Of a DNA stretch of 64,000 nucleotides, positions 28,053-37,601 are shown piece by piece; position 1 is the stretch's first letter; each line of letters begins with the position of its first letter. Location: contig OZ247499.1 of assembly GCA_965233625.1 (NCBI GenBank), positions 7,378,001-7,442,000 on the forward strand, read 5' to 3'. Both the position numbers and the translations under genes were made by a program. The stretch is from G965233625 sp965233625 (GTDB taxonomy: Bacteria; Planctomycetota; Planctomycetia; Pirellulales; Pirellulaceae). The notes under the pieces were generated by a model that saw only the letters and a program-made list of their open reading frames with translations, was not told where the DNA came from and searched no databases.

Positions 28053-28748
28053 TTACGCCAGATGCATGCCGCGTACGCGTTGCGTGGAGTGTGCTTGCGG
28101 CTTCATCCGGGGGCGGGCGCCGGGGATGGCGCCGCGGAGCAGATCGAAGGCCACGCCTAAGGAAGACGTAATAGGGCGGAAGCCCTCCGGAACTTCAGCG
28201 GATTCAATCGTGCGGTCGATTGTCTGTTCGATTGCCTCTTCGTCCAGCATGCCCAGTTGCGCGATGATCATCTCGTAGGAATCGTAAGCCATCGACGGAT
28301 CGCCGTGGAATTCAGTGGGAATTTCAGGCATGGAAACGGCCGGCGCGGGGCGCGATGGCAGAAGATGCTGCGCGAATAGCATGGTCGCCAGCACGGCTAC
28401 GGAAACGCCGACGGTTGCCAACCAAGCCTGCCGCGACCAGAGGCCCTCGGCCGGCGCCATGCGCCGTTGGGGTGGCAGACTGACAGGGGCTGACGCTGCC
28501 TCTTCGCGTGTAGCCTGCGCCACAATGTCCGCAGCGAAACCGTCAGAAAGGCGGCCCTCAACCGAAGGGAATATTTCAGGTCGCGGATCATCCAGCCAGA
28601 GATAAGATTGCAGCAACTCCGTGCACGAAGGGCAACCGGCAGCGTGGCAGCAGAGCACGGCGTCCTTCAACAGCGGGCGGCGACTATCAAGCGTGTCGTG
28701 AATCCGCTGTTCAAAATCCTGGCAGCTGATGGAATCTGTGGATGGCAT
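28053..28748 (-). CDS. Putative membrane anti-sigma factor
   Basis: The 231-residue protein has an N-terminal zinc-binding-like segment CCHAAGCPSCTELL (residues 33-46), similar to the HxxxCxxC of zf-HC2 anti-sigma domains. A single transmembrane helix lies near the middle (WLATVGVSVAVLATMLFAQHLL, about residues 125-146), and a C-terminal tail follows it. It is encoded directly downstream of an ECF sigma factor with a 62-nt gap. The usual model is that the N-terminal domain holds the sigma factor at the membrane until a signal releases it; this is inference from context. The C-terminal part (MLDEEAIEQTIDRTI) has no sensor domain I recognise. Confidence 0.7.
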   Translation of the reverse strand: MPSTDSISCQDFEQRIHDTLDSRRPLLKDAVLCCHAAGCPSCTELLQSYLWLDDPRPEIFPSVEGRLSDGFAADIVAQATREEAASAPVSLPPQRRMAPAEGLWSRQAWLATVGVSVAVLATMLFAQHLLPSRPAPAVSMPEIPTEFHGDPSMAYDSYEMIIAQLGMLDEEAIEQTIDRTIESAEVPEGFRPITSSLGVAFDLLRGAIPGARPRMKPQAHSTQRVRGMHLA

Positions 28749-28810
28749 TTGCTTCTTTCCTCAATCACAACGGGCGAAGCCGGGCGGCGTCGCGGGTGGG
28801 TGTTGCAAAA

Positions 28811-29407
28811 TTATGTCCGGGAAGAACGTGGGCATTGAATGGGGCCACGTTCTTCACGGCTGTTGAGTACGCCGCGCTTCTGTAGCCGGGCGATAATTTC
28901 GCGACGGGCGCGGTGGACCCATGTCTTGACCGTACCTAAGGGGCAGTCCAGGGTTTCACCAATTTCGGCGTAACTCATTTCTTCTTCATGGAACAGCAGG
29001 AACGCCTGCCGGTAATCGTCTCGTATATCCTGCAACGCTAACTGAAGTTCTTCCGCCAGGTTCGCGGCCTTGGTGCCCGCTTCCCCGGTGGCTGCTGCTT
29101 CAGGGATCTCTTCAATCAAACTCTGCACCGCAGGTTTCCGGGCACGCGAGGCCAGATGGGTCCGGCAGCGGTTGCCGGCGATGGCCATCAGCCACGGCTC
29201 GAAGGCTCGCGAGTTATCCCAACGGGCCAGGCTCTTCAACGCCCGGACAAAGGTCTCCTGCGCCACATCTTCTGCATCCTGCCACTGTCCGAGCATACGG
29301 AAACACAGGCCGGTTACCCGGGACTTGTAGGTATCTACAAGTTCGAGCATGGCTTGTTGTTCACCGGCTAGGCAGCGATCGACAAGGGTGCGGATATCAA
29401 CGGTCAA
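28811..29407 (-). CDS. ECF RNA polymerase sigma factor
   Basis: The protein is about 198 residues and has the sigma-70 region 2 (LVDTYKSRVTGLCFRMLG, DAEDVAQETFVRALKSL) and region 4 (YRQAFLLFHEEEMSYAEIGETLDCPLGTVKTWVHRARREI) that define ECF sigma factors. It would direct RNA polymerase to a stress or envelope regulon. The start is unusual: no ATG is available, but a TTG at 29407 is preceded at proper spacing by GAAGAGG, so I prefer it over the more distal TTG at 29443. It is followed 62 nt later by a putative anti-sigma gene, forming the standard pair. The 215-nt upstream gap may contain an autoregulated promoter, which I could not identify. Confidence 0.85.
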   Translation of the reverse strand: MTVDIRTLVDRCLAGEQQAMLELVDTYKSRVTGLCFRMLGQWQDAEDVAQETFVRALKSLARWDNSRAFEPWLMAIAGNRCRTHLASRARKPAVQSLIEEIPEAAATGEAGTKAANLAEELQLALQDIRDDYRQAFLLFHEEEMSYAEIGETLDCPLGTVKTWVHRARREIIARLQKRGVLNSREERGPIQCPRSSRT

Positions 29408-29568
29408 CAGAACCTCTTCGGTGCAACCAGGCCAGCAACGCAAGCAATGCGGGTGAACGGACCGGGCCCGTCAATTCCGCTGCTGCAATACGTTGTGGCA
29501 GTTCAAAAGTCATTACCCCGCCGGCAGTGCCGCAGTTTCACAATTTCTACATGAAAAGTTCTGCGCAC

Positions 29569-29593
29569 AAAAAGAGCCAGCAGGGGCTGGCTC
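29569..29593 (-). terminator. Rho-independent terminator after the FHA gene
   Basis: On the minus strand GAGCCAGC, four bases, then GCTGGCTC form a perfect eight-base-pair stem followed by five T. It lies 30 nt downstream of the FHA gene stop and isolates that gene from the sigma factor operon. Confidence 0.85.
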
Positions 29594-29622
29594 ATGGATT
29601 TCAGAAAAGCTGGATAGCAATG

Positions 29623-30315
29623 CTACCGCCGGTTGAAGAACTTCCGCAGCATGTTCGACGCAGCTTCACGCGAGTCTTTTGTCAGGTCTGCCGCGCCAGG
29701 CGGTAGTTTGCCGGGCTCTTTCTTCTTCTTCGGATCATCGGGCACTTTGGTTTCCGCTGAGGCGTCTACCGTGTCATTGGGGTCTTCGTCGCTGCTGCGT
29801 TTGAGGATGATCTGCTCGGTTTTGTCCATCTGAAGGCTGGTGGTTTCCGGATCGCCGCCGGTCAACTGCTGGCGGGTTTTGTCCAGCTCATCAGCTTCTT
29901 CCAACCAGCTTGAAACATCGTCTTCATCGACTGCTTCACTATTGGCAGCGCTGCTACGGGCGACAACTTCTTTAACGTTCTGAACCTTCGGCCGCTTCTC
30001 GCTGGCAAGGCTGTTATCGATCAGAACCTCGAAGTTCAACTCGCCTATTTTCAGCTTGTCTTCCGCCTTGAGCAGGGTCTGCGCTTCGATCTTCTCACCG
30101 TTGATATAAACACCGTTGCGGCTGTTGTAGTCTTTGATCGCAACGCCTTTTTTGCCAACCAGAATCGCGCAGTGTTTGCGGCTGACGGTGTCCGTTTTCG
30201 GACGCAGATGACATCCTTCGGCTCTGCCGATGATGTACTTAGGGCCTTTGACCTTTATTTCCCGGCCATCAAGTTTGCCGCCGCATACCCGGAGCTTGAC
30301 CTGCATAGTACTCAT
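29623..30315 (-). CDS. FHA-domain protein
   Basis: The 230-residue protein has an N-terminal FHA domain (about residues 5-100). It shows YIIGRAEGCHLRP, the phosphothreonine-binding SRKHC and the RNGVYINGEKI strand, which are the three conserved FHA motifs. FHA domains bind phosphothreonine, so it likely reads marks made by a Ser/Thr kinase; the kinase at 8883 is a candidate from the window only by inference. The C-terminal 120 residues are acidic and low in hydrophobic residues, including a proline/lysine patch (KVPDDPKKKKEPGKLPPG), and are probably disordered. The gene is monocistronic, bounded by a terminator at 29569. Confidence 0.85.
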   Translation of the reverse strand: MSTMQVKLRVCGGKLDGREIKVKGPKYIIGRAEGCHLRPKTDTVSRKHCAILVGKKGVAIKDYNSRNGVYINGEKIEAQTLLKAEDKLKIGELNFEVLIDNSLASEKRPKVQNVKEVVARSSAANSEAVDEDDVSSWLEEADELDKTRQQLTGGDPETTSLQMDKTEQIILKRSSDEDPNDTVDASAETKVPDDPKKKKEPGKLPPGAADLTKDSREAASNMLRKFFNRR

Positions 30316-30551
30316 TCCTGAAAAAACGGAGCAGTAAATCGTCCTGCTGGACGGCGCAGTGCGGTAGGCAAGAGAATCGTAGCAGCGATATCCCTTTGAG
30401 AACCATCCCTTTCCAGCATTATTATCGACAGGATAGGTAGGTTTGTCTAATCCCCAATCCGGGGTAATCCATAAACCGCCTGGATGAAGTGTACCGCTTC
30501 ATGGCTGTGTAGTCAAAGTAAACTCATATGCAGAAACAGTTTAAGTGCGGC

Positions 30552-31301
30552 TCACCGCTTGCGGGTCCATGCACTTTGAGAAAATTTTCCGGCGCCAATT
30601 TCTGCTGCCAGATGTAGTTCTTCATCCGCCCAATCGCCTTCAACCAGTTGCACCTGCAGACGCGACGCGAGCAGCGGCAGCCAGTGATGTGCGAATTCTA
30701 ACGGCTCAAGGGTGTCGTGAGTTTCAGATAGAGACACTGCCCCCGGTAGTTCTGGTGCGAACGCCGACATCTTTAGCAGCACGCTGCCGTGTTGCAGCAA
30801 GGATTGATACCGTTTCCGCTGGGCGCTGCCTGTGAGTTTCACACCGTTGGCGACAATATCCGCATCGGTGCGACGCTGGAAACATAAGAATGGCTGTTCT
30901 GACGGTTGCTCTGCCGTGGCAATGGCAGCCGCATTGCGATAGGTCGTAGCTGTCACACCATAGGCGGCGAAGGTTTCGACCAGCGAGTCATGAAATGCAT
31001 CGTAATAGGCTTCGGTCGAGCGGGTCGTGGCTTCGACGGGAACCGCGTAGCTGTACGTCAGTTCGTGATGATGCAGGATGGCGCCGCCGCCAGAACTGCG
31101 GCGGACGCACTCGCACGAACGACTTGCGTGGTGCCCTTCGCGGTCTTCGTATTTCTGAAAGTAGCCGAGCGATAGGCAAGGCTGTTCCCAGAAGTAAAGC
31201 CGCAAGGCGGGCGTGCCGGTTGCTGCCGTTGTCTGTAACAACGCTTCGTCACGCGCCATGTTCTCAATGCCAGATAGCGGCTTGTCGATGAGAAGCCGCA
31301 C
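30552..31301 (-). CDS. Lipoate/biotin protein ligase family (LplA-like)
   Basis: The roughly 249-residue protein has the biotin/lipoate A/B protein ligase fold: NMARDEALLQ, RLYFWEQPCLSLGYFQ, the RRSSGGGAILHHHELTYS loop (RRxxGGGxxxH signature) and ADIVANGVKLTGSAQRKR with its lysine. It attaches lipoate or an octanoyl group to a lysine of a carrier such as GcvH. The only convincing start is a GTG at 31301 (VRLLIDKPLSG), since upstream in-frame codons overlap gcvPB and encode basic, unconserved sequence. It lies 55 nt after gcvPB, so a role in lipoylating the glycine-cleavage H protein is natural. GcvH itself is not in the window. Confidence 0.75.
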   Translation of the reverse strand: MRLLIDKPLSGIENMARDEALLQTTAATGTPALRLYFWEQPCLSLGYFQKYEDREGHHASRSCECVRRSSGGGAILHHHELTYSYAVPVEATTRSTEAYYDAFHDSLVETFAAYGVTATTYRNAAAIATAEQPSEQPFLCFQRRTDADIVANGVKLTGSAQRKRYQSLLQHGSVLLKMSAFAPELPGAVSLSETHDTLEPLEFAHHWLPLLASRLQVQLVEGDWADEELHLAAEIGAGKFSQSAWTRKR

Positions 31302-31356
31302 GGAGTTTACCGGCGCCGGTCCGGCGGCGCTGTCTGACGAAAGAGTTGAAATGACG

Positions 31357-32832
31357 TTACTCCGACGGGGTCCACCGCATGACCGGTTTGCGGGCGGCCT
31401 GCACTTCGTCCGCGCTGTTGATCGCCGTGCTATGTGGCGCGTGGGCCAGGTCTTCGGCAGATTCTTCCGTGATGCGGAACAGGGCGCGGGTGAACGCGTC
31501 GAGCGTGGCTTTGCTTTCGGTTTCCGTTGGCTCAATCATCAAGGCTTCCGGCACGGTCTGAGGGAAGTAAACCGTCGGTGCATGGAACCCGAAATCCAGA
31601 AGCCGTTTGGCCACGTGCATGGCCGTCACGCCCTTCTCGCGTTTCATCGGTCCGGCAGAGGCCACAAACTCGTGCATGCAACGGTCGCCGTGGGGAACCG
31701 GCAGGATGTGCTTTACCTGGCTCAGTAGGTAGTTGGCGTTCAGCACCGCATTTTCCGATACTTTACGCAGCCCTTCACCGCCGTGGGTGCGGATGTAGCA
31801 GTAAGTGCGAACCAGAACGCCGGTGTTGCCAAAGAAGCTACGTACGCGGCCGATGGAATGCGGGCGGTCTTCATTCAGGTAATAGCGGCCGTTTTCATCC
31901 TTGGCGACGACGGGCGAAGGCAGATACGGTTCTAATTGCGGGCCGACGCAGATAGGACCGGCGCCAGGGCCGCCACCACCGTGCGGGCCGCTGAAGGTCT
32001 TATGCGGGTTGAAGTGCATCATGTCGGCGCCGAAATCACCTGGACGGGCGATGCCCAGAATGGCGTTCATGTTGGCGCCGTCCAGATAGATCAGCCCGCC
32101 GGCTTCGTGCACCATATCTGCGATTTCCGCGATCTGCCGTTCAAACAGACCGAGCGTGTTCGGATTGGTAATCATGAACACGGCTGCGGTGTCATCCAAC
32201 TGGCTGCGTAAGTCGTCGAGATCGACCGAACCGTCGGAGCGGCTTTTGATCGACGCGAAGTCGAAGCCTGCGATCGCGGCGCTGGCGGGATTGGTGCCGT
32301 GCGCGCTATCGGGGGCGAGCACTTTGTTGCGTAGCGGTTTGCCTTCTTCCTGGTTGTCGCGGAAGTAAGCTGCGGCGCACATCAGTGCGGTAAGCTCGCC
32401 ATGGGCGCCGGCCGCCGGCTGTAAAGAGACGGCAGGCAGGCCCGATACTTCGGCCAGCATTTTCTGTAGCGAGTACAGCAGTTCCAGCATGCCCTGCAGC
32501 GAATCTTCGCTCTGATACGGATGCACATCCGCCATACCGGGTAGCGATGCCAGACGCTCGTTCCGCTTCGGATTGTACTTCATCGTACAGCTGCCGAGCG
32601 GGTAGAAGTGCGTGTCGACGGACATGTTCAGCGTCGAAAGATTGGTGTAGTGCCGCACCACATCCGGCTCGGCCAGTTCCGGCAACGCAGGTTTGCTTTC
32701 CGCGGTGAATTGCTCTGGAATTAAATCTTCCAGCGGTGTGTCCGTGGGCACATCGCAGGCAGGTAACTGCACACCGCGACGGCCGGGCTGTGACAATTCA
32801 AACAATAACTGGGTGGCTTGCTGGTTACGCAT
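31357..32832 (-). CDS. gcvPB: Glycine dehydrogenase (decarboxylating) subunit 2
   Basis: The 491-residue protein is the C-terminal-half subunit of the split P protein of the glycine cleavage system. It decarboxylates glycine and passes the aminomethyl group to lipoyl-GcvH. The PLP-binding lysine is in NPHKTFSGPHGGGGPG. Other family segments are SCTMKYNPKRNE, LQPAAGAHGE, DSAHGTNPASAA, MITNPNTLGLFE and HEFVASAGPMK. Its ATG (32832) overlaps the gcvPA stop by eight bases, so translation is coupled. The start MRNQQATQLLFELS matches the usual N-terminus; a longer frame to 32877 lies within gcvPA and was not used. Confidence 0.93.
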   Translation of the reverse strand: MRNQQATQLLFELSQPGRRGVQLPACDVPTDTPLEDLIPEQFTAESKPALPELAEPDVVRHYTNLSTLNMSVDTHFYPLGSCTMKYNPKRNERLASLPGMADVHPYQSEDSLQGMLELLYSLQKMLAEVSGLPAVSLQPAAGAHGELTALMCAAAYFRDNQEEGKPLRNKVLAPDSAHGTNPASAAIAGFDFASIKSRSDGSVDLDDLRSQLDDTAAVFMITNPNTLGLFERQIAEIADMVHEAGGLIYLDGANMNAILGIARPGDFGADMMHFNPHKTFSGPHGGGGPGAGPICVGPQLEPYLPSPVVAKDENGRYYLNEDRPHSIGRVRSFFGNTGVLVRTYCYIRTHGGEGLRKVSENAVLNANYLLSQVKHILPVPHGDRCMHEFVASAGPMKREKGVTAMHVAKRLLDFGFHAPTVYFPQTVPEALMIEPTETESKATLDAFTRALFRITEESAEDLAHAPHSTAINSADEVQAARKPVMRWTPSE

Positions 32833-34189
32833 GGACGGCCTCCTTCTGCGTGGCGGCCAGTGCCGAAGCAAGGCCATCGATCTCTGCTTGCGTGCGTTTC
32901 TCAGTAACGGCGACCAGGAATGCGTCTTCCAGATCCGGGTACCACTGGCCGAGCCAGACCCCCGGCATGTAGCCGCTGCCTTCGGCGGTGCTAAGGGCTT
33001 CTTTCACGTTTGCCTGATTGTCGCGGACGACAAACTCCTTGAAATATGGCGCGTCATACGCCAAGGAGAACCGCGACTGCGATGTGATGCGATCCGCCGC
33101 GTAGTGCGACTTCCGCACACACAATTCCGCGGCCTGGCTCATGCCTTCCGGCCCCATTAACGCCAGGTAGATGCTGGCACGCAGGGCGAACAGACCCTGG
33201 TTGGTGCAGATGTTACTGGTCGCCTTTTCACGGCGGATGTGCTGTTCGCGTGTTTGCAGGGTCAGCACCCAGCAGCGTTTGCCGCTCTCGGTATTAGTCT
33301 GTCCGGCGATGCGGCCCGGCATGCGGCGGACGAATTTTTCGCGACAGGTCATGATGCCCAGATAAGGGCCGCCATAAGCCATCGGATTGCCCAGCCCCTG
33401 CCCTTCGGCGACTGCCACATCCACGCCCATATCGCCGGGACGTTTTAGCAGACCCAAGCTCATCGGGTCGAACGACTGTGCGACCAGGGCCCCCGCGTCG
33501 TGGGCGATTTTCACGATGGCTTCGACATCTTCCAGGCAGCCGAAGAAGTTGGGGTGCTGAATCAGCACGCACGCTGTTTCGTTATCGACGGCTTGTTCAA
33601 TCTGCTCCAGCGACGTCACGCCATCGGGTGCCCCGACGGTGGTCAGTTCCAGCCCGACACAGGCAAAGTAGGTCTCCAGAATCTGCCGGTATTCAGGATG
33701 CACGCTTTCGGTGGTGACAACTTTCTTGCGGCCGCGGACTGCCGACACGCACATCAGCACGGCTTCCATCGCGGCGCTGCCGCCGTCGTACAGGCTGGCG
33801 TTGCTGACTTCCATGCCGGTCAGTTCGCAGATGAGCGTCTGATACTCGAACATCGCCTGCAGGTTGCCCTGGGCGACTTCCGGCTGATACGGCGTATAAG
33901 AGGTGTAGAATTCACCGCGGGAAGCGAGCATGTCGACCGCTGCCGGGATGAAGTGATCGTAGCTGCCACCGCCGAGGAAGCAGGGTTTTGTACCGGCGTG
34001 TTCATTCTTGCCGGCAAGTTGCTGCATGTGCTGCGTGAGGGCAAGTTCGCCAAGAGCGGGCGGCAGGTCGAGATCTCGTTGCAGCTTCAGATCGGCTGGA
34101 ATCGATTCAAAGAGTGAGGCAATCGAGTCCGCTCCAATCGCTTGGAGCATCGCCTGCTGATCTTCAGCAGTGTTGAACAGATAGGGCAT
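32825..34189 (-). CDS. gcvPA: Glycine dehydrogenase (decarboxylating) subunit 1
   Basis: The 454-residue protein is the N-terminal-half subunit of the split glycine cleavage P protein. Signature parts are FLGGGSYDHFIPAAVDMLASRGEFYTSYTPYQPEVAQGNLQAMFEYQ spread over residues 70-120, SLYDGGSAAMEAVLM, and the C-terminal IRREKATSNICTNQGLFAL. The start is the ATG at 34189, with a typical MPYLFNTAEDQQAML N-terminus. Upstream is a 197-nt gap to the ABC permease end at 34387 that should hold the promoter. I searched that leader for a glycine riboswitch and did not find its conserved core. Confidence 0.93.
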   Translation of the reverse strand: MPYLFNTAEDQQAMLQAIGADSIASLFESIPADLKLQRDLDLPPALGELALTQHMQQLAGKNEHAGTKPCFLGGGSYDHFIPAAVDMLASRGEFYTSYTPYQPEVAQGNLQAMFEYQTLICELTGMEVSNASLYDGGSAAMEAVLMCVSAVRGRKKVVTTESVHPEYRQILETYFACVGLELTTVGAPDGVTSLEQIEQAVDNETACVLIQHPNFFGCLEDVEAIVKIAHDAGALVAQSFDPMSLGLLKRPGDMGVDVAVAEGQGLGNPMAYGGPYLGIMTCREKFVRRMPGRIAGQTNTESGKRCWVLTLQTREQHIRREKATSNICTNQGLFALRASIYLALMGPEGMSQAAELCVRKSHYAADRITSQSRFSLAYDAPYFKEFVVRDNQANVKEALSTAEGSGYMPGVWLGQWYPDLEDAFLVAVTEKRTQAEIDGLASALAATQKEAVHA

Positions 34190-34386
34190 AAATCCGCAGG
34201 TCCCATAAGTTTGATGGACGGGGTTGCGTGGTGGGTGCGTTGTTCGCCATTTTAACGCCCTGAAACCATTTGGGTATGGGCAATGCACCGCACTGCGGCA
34301 ATCCACCGCAACCGTGAGTCATAACCTGAAGGTGCTGGCGAAGTTGTAGCAAGTTTGCGGTGTGGGCAAGCAACCGTGATTAGGAG

Positions 34387-36099
34387 CTATCGCTGCAATC
34401 CGGCCGCGACATCCGTGCGGTATGCGGTGAAGGCGGGTAGGAAGCCGACGACGATTGCCAGCAGCAGGAGGCCGGGAACGATTACCAGTTCCGTTGACAA
34501 TTCGCCGCCTGAGTAGATGAACCAGACGCTGCACGCGCAACATCCGATGCTCAGCAGCGAAAGTAGGAGGCCGGGCAGCCATTGCCCGTTTCCGGCTATC
34601 AGGCTGGAGAACAGTTGCCAGGCGCCCCAGCCCAGCAGCAGGACGGAACTGGCGGTCAGCAGTACCGCGAGAGAAATAAACCCGGCAACGCCCATTCCCA
34701 TTGCCTCGGGCAGATTCACCGGCGGGGCCAGATCAAAGAAGCCGATTCTGACGCCCGTCCCCGATTCCACCACGCCGCTGACCAACACGTTTACAACGTG
34801 CGCAAATATCCAGCCAATCACACCGCCCGCCAGCGCCAGCAGCACGGATTCCAGCAGCACGATCATCATCACTGTGCCCCGGCCGGCGCCGAGCGCACGC
34901 ATCACAGCGATTTCCTGCCGCCGGTCGTTCATGCTGTTGTAGATGCTTACCATAATGCTTACGCCAGAGACGACGCAGATCATGGCCGTCAGGCCAAGCA
35001 GCGCCCAGCGGATGGGGTTCACGATGACTTCGAACAGGTTGTAGATCTCTTTCACCGGCAGGGCTGCCTGTGCGGGCGAATCGCTTTCGTTAATCATCTG
35101 TTCCAGGAACACGCTGAGCATCGGGTCCGAGGTCCGCACCAGCACGGCTGTAACTTCGCGTTGTTCGGCCGGTAAACGGTCCATCGCGATTTCGATGGTG
35201 ACGGGCTCATCGGGATCTGCGTCCGGGTCGATTTCGGCTTCGCCCTTTTTGATCGGCTTGGCGTGATCGGCCATCAGGTAGAAGCCTTCCATGTTGATAA
35301 ACGCCGCGCGGTCCTGCGGTGTGCCGGACGGTTTGAGAATGCCCACCACCGTAAACTTCTGCGCGTGGCCGTGTCCGCCGGGTTCACCGTGGGCGGGTGA
35401 GAACTCGTCGCCGATCTTCAGGTTCTGCGTGCGGGCGACGGTCGAGCCGAGCACGGCCTCGTAGTAGGCGTGTTCTTCGGACCAGACTTTGAAGTTGCGG
35501 CCCTGAGCGAATTCGTATTTCGAACCTTCGTCAATATCGCGGATCAGTTCATCGAAGAAATCCGGCGTCGTGCCGACAACGCGGTAAGGGCCAATGTAAT
35601 CGCCCAGGCACAGAGGGATGGCAAACTTGGTAAAGCCTGCGAATTTTCCGTCACGCAGCGCGGGGTTATTGGCGTTCTCCACCTTCTCCACGGCGCCCTG
35701 CACCGCAAGGCCGGCCAGGCCGCTGATACCTGTTGCCTGCCGTATCATGGCCAGTTCGCGCTCGGCCTCCCGGGCGTGAGATTCGATGGAGTATTTGTAT
35801 TCTTCTTCGCGTTGCGCCTGCGATTTGAATTCGAGATAGTAATCGTACGGAATGTTCTCGACTGGTTCGCTGAGATAGAAGACGGAGTTCAGCACCAGTT
35901 GCAGCTTGCCGCCCTTGGTGGCGCCGATGATCATGTTGTAGCCCAGCGACGCGTTGTTGCGGAACGACTGCGATACAACGCCGTGGATCGAAAGCACGGC
36001 GACCACCATCATGACGCCCAACGCCATGGAAAAGATGGTCAGCATCGACGCGACGCCCCGCTGCTGAATGCTGCGGACGGCGATCAGGAATAAGCTCAC
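34387..36099 (-). CDS. FtsX-like ABC transporter permease
   Basis: The 570-residue protein has a first transmembrane helix near residue 20 (MLTIFSMALGVMMVVAVLSI). A roughly 320-residue soluble, probably extracytoplasmic region follows, then three helices close to the C-terminus with a MSIYNSMNDRRQEIAVMRALGAGR coupling segment. This is the MacB/LolC-type arrangement, in which energy is used to move or release a substrate such as a lipoprotein or small molecule, rather than to pump solute across a pore. The last helix is followed by LLLAIVVGFLPAFTAYRTDVAAGL. A GTG at 36099 is the likely start. The paired ATPase is encoded 48 nt upstream on the same strand. Confidence 0.8.
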   Translation of the reverse strand: MSLFLIAVRSIQQRGVASMLTIFSMALGVMMVVAVLSIHGVVSQSFRNNASLGYNMIIGATKGGKLQLVLNSVFYLSEPVENIPYDYYLEFKSQAQREEEYKYSIESHAREAERELAMIRQATGISGLAGLAVQGAVEKVENANNPALRDGKFAGFTKFAIPLCLGDYIGPYRVVGTTPDFFDELIRDIDEGSKYEFAQGRNFKVWSEEHAYYEAVLGSTVARTQNLKIGDEFSPAHGEPGGHGHAQKFTVVGILKPSGTPQDRAAFINMEGFYLMADHAKPIKKGEAEIDPDADPDEPVTIEIAMDRLPAEQREVTAVLVRTSDPMLSVFLEQMINESDSPAQAALPVKEIYNLFEVIVNPIRWALLGLTAMICVVSGVSIMVSIYNSMNDRRQEIAVMRALGAGRGTVMMIVLLESVLLALAGGVIGWIFAHVVNVLVSGVVESGTGVRIGFFDLAPPVNLPEAMGMGVAGFISLAVLLTASSVLLLGWGAWQLFSSLIAGNGQWLPGLLLSLLSIGCCACSVWFIYSGGELSTELVIVPGLLLLAIVVGFLPAFTAYRTDVAAGLQR

Positions 36100-36147
36100 G
36101 GCAGTAGTCTCATCATGGAATGTCCTGGTGGTTCACGCAGCCTTGCG

Positions 36148-36831
36148 TTACCTGGCAGTGAAGCGGTCCGCCGCCGCGCGGTTGATTTCGGTCAGACGGT
36201 CGACGCGATCGAACTGTCCGGCGACTTCCATCGAATGGGTCACCATCAGCAGGCTAATGCCTTCATCGCGACATGTATCGCGGATCAGGTCCAGAATCTG
36301 CTGTTGATTCTGCGGGTCTACATTCGCCGTCGGTTCGTCTGCAAGCAACAGCTTCGGCCGGTTCGCAAGAGCGCGGGCGACGGCCACGCGCTGCTGTTCG
36401 CCCACGGACATCCGGCCCGGATGGTGCGACGCCCGGTGCGAAAGTCCTACACGATCTAACAGATCGCGGGCACGTGCTGCATCTAACCGGCCGCGGGCGA
36501 AGGTCATGCCCAGCAGCACATTTTCGACCGCCGAGAAACCAGCGAGCAGGTTGAACGTCTGAAACACGTAGCCGATCTTAGCCGCGCGGATGCGGTCGCG
36601 GGCGGCTTCGCTGAAGCGGGTGATATCGATGCCGTCCAGTTGCACTTTACCTGAATCGGCCTGGCTGATGCCCGCAATCACGTTCAGCAATGTGGATTTG
36701 CCACAACCGCTGTCGCCCACCAGCACCATCTGTTCGGCGGCTGCGATCTGAAACGCCTCGATATCCAGCACCGGCAGTTCTTCGCCATTAGGCTGCGCGT
36801 AGCTTTTGCGGACATTCTCAATTTGCAACAT
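36148..36831 (-). CDS. ABC transporter ATP-binding protein (LolD/MacB type)
   Basis: The 227-residue ATPase has Walker A GDSGCGKST, Q-loop FQTFNLLAGFSAVEN, signature MSVGEQQRVAVARAL, Walker B LLLADEPTANVD and the H-loop MVTHSMEVAGQF. Sequence type fits the LolD/MacB family that works with FtsX-like permeases, and the gene is directly upstream of such a permease (34387). It powers that permease in the membrane. I chose the ATG at 36831 (MLQIENVRKSY); a GTG at 36843 four codons earlier would also fit. No periplasmic adaptor such as MacA is next to the pair. Confidence 0.88.
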   Translation of the reverse strand: MLQIENVRKSYAQPNGEELPVLDIEAFQIAAAEQMVLVGDSGCGKSTLLNVIAGISQADSGKVQLDGIDITRFSEAARDRIRAAKIGYVFQTFNLLAGFSAVENVLLGMTFARGRLDAARARDLLDRVGLSHRASHHPGRMSVGEQQRVAVARALANRPKLLLADEPTANVDPQNQQQILDLIRDTCRDEGISLLMVTHSMEVAGQFDRVDRLTEINRAAADRFTAR

Positions 36832-36954
36832 GGGCTTCGGCACTGGGAAAGTCCATCAAGGAAGAATCAGCGGGCTGCTTCAAGCTACGCAGGAAGATGC
36901 AGGTTGGTTCGCGTGCAAACCAGAAAGAACCGGAAAACTTTGGCGGTTGATGCG

Positions 36955-37458
36955 TTATCGCTGCCGCTGTTTCATCGCGCGGTCGATGTCGCGTTTCACA
37001 TCGTTGCGTTTGATGGTTTCCCGCTTGTCGTGCATCTTCTTACCTTTGCAGAGACCCATCAATACTTTGGCGATGCCCCGCTCGTTGAAGTACAGCTTCA
37101 TGGGCGCCAGGGTCAGCCCGTTCTCGACCGCTTTATTGGCGAACTTCTGAATTTCGCGCCGGTGCACCAGCAGCTTCCGTGGTCGCTTGGGCGAATGGTT
37201 CCAGTGGGCGGCCTGGAGATATTCAGGGATATCGCAGTTGATCAGCCATAGTTCGTTATCGCGGACGCGGCCGTAAGCTTCGTCCAGGGATATCTTCGAC
37301 TGCCGGAGGCTTTTCACTTCAGTGCCCGTCAGCACGATCCCGCACTCCAGCGTTTCCAGCACTTCAAACTTGTGGCGCGCCTTGCGGTTCTCAGTAATGT
37401 TGACGATGGCGGGCTTGGCCGGATCGTTTTTTTTCTTCTTGTTCTTTTTGTTGGCCAT
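36955..37458 (-). CDS. smpB: SsrA-binding protein SmpB
   Basis: The 167-residue protein is the partner of tmRNA in ribosome rescue. It binds the tRNA-like part of tmRNA and mimics a codon-anticodon arm in the ribosome. Signature segments are NRKARHKFEVLETLECGIVLTGTEVKSLR, ISLDEAYGRVRDNELWLINCDIPEY and the basic C-terminal tail KRNDVKRDIDRAMKQRQR. The N-terminus carries an extra lysine run (ANKKNKKKKNDPAKP). I chose ATG 37458 at its start. The tmRNA gene itself is not recognisable in this window. It is divergent from the PFK at 37602 with a 143-nt gap between. Confidence 0.93.
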   Translation of the reverse strand: MANKKNKKKKNDPAKPAIVNITENRKARHKFEVLETLECGIVLTGTEVKSLRQSKISLDEAYGRVRDNELWLINCDIPEYLQAAHWNHSPKRPRKLLVHRREIQKFANKAVENGLTLAPMKLYFNERGIAKVLMGLCKGKKMHDKRETIKRNDVKRDIDRAMKQRQR

Positions 37459-37601
37459 CTGATTTCTCGTCGCAGACGTCGCGGACCGCCACATCGAACT
37501 CATTGGCGGTTGGTGTTACTATATCGCTTTGCATTTCTCGCAGATGCATTTTACACAAACGCTTCGCACACGCAGTACGGCTGCGCAACAGGAATCACAT
37601 C

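Noticed and set aside
34190..34386. Possible glycine riboswitch before gcvPA
   Set aside because: The leader does not contain the conserved glycine riboswitch core on either strand.
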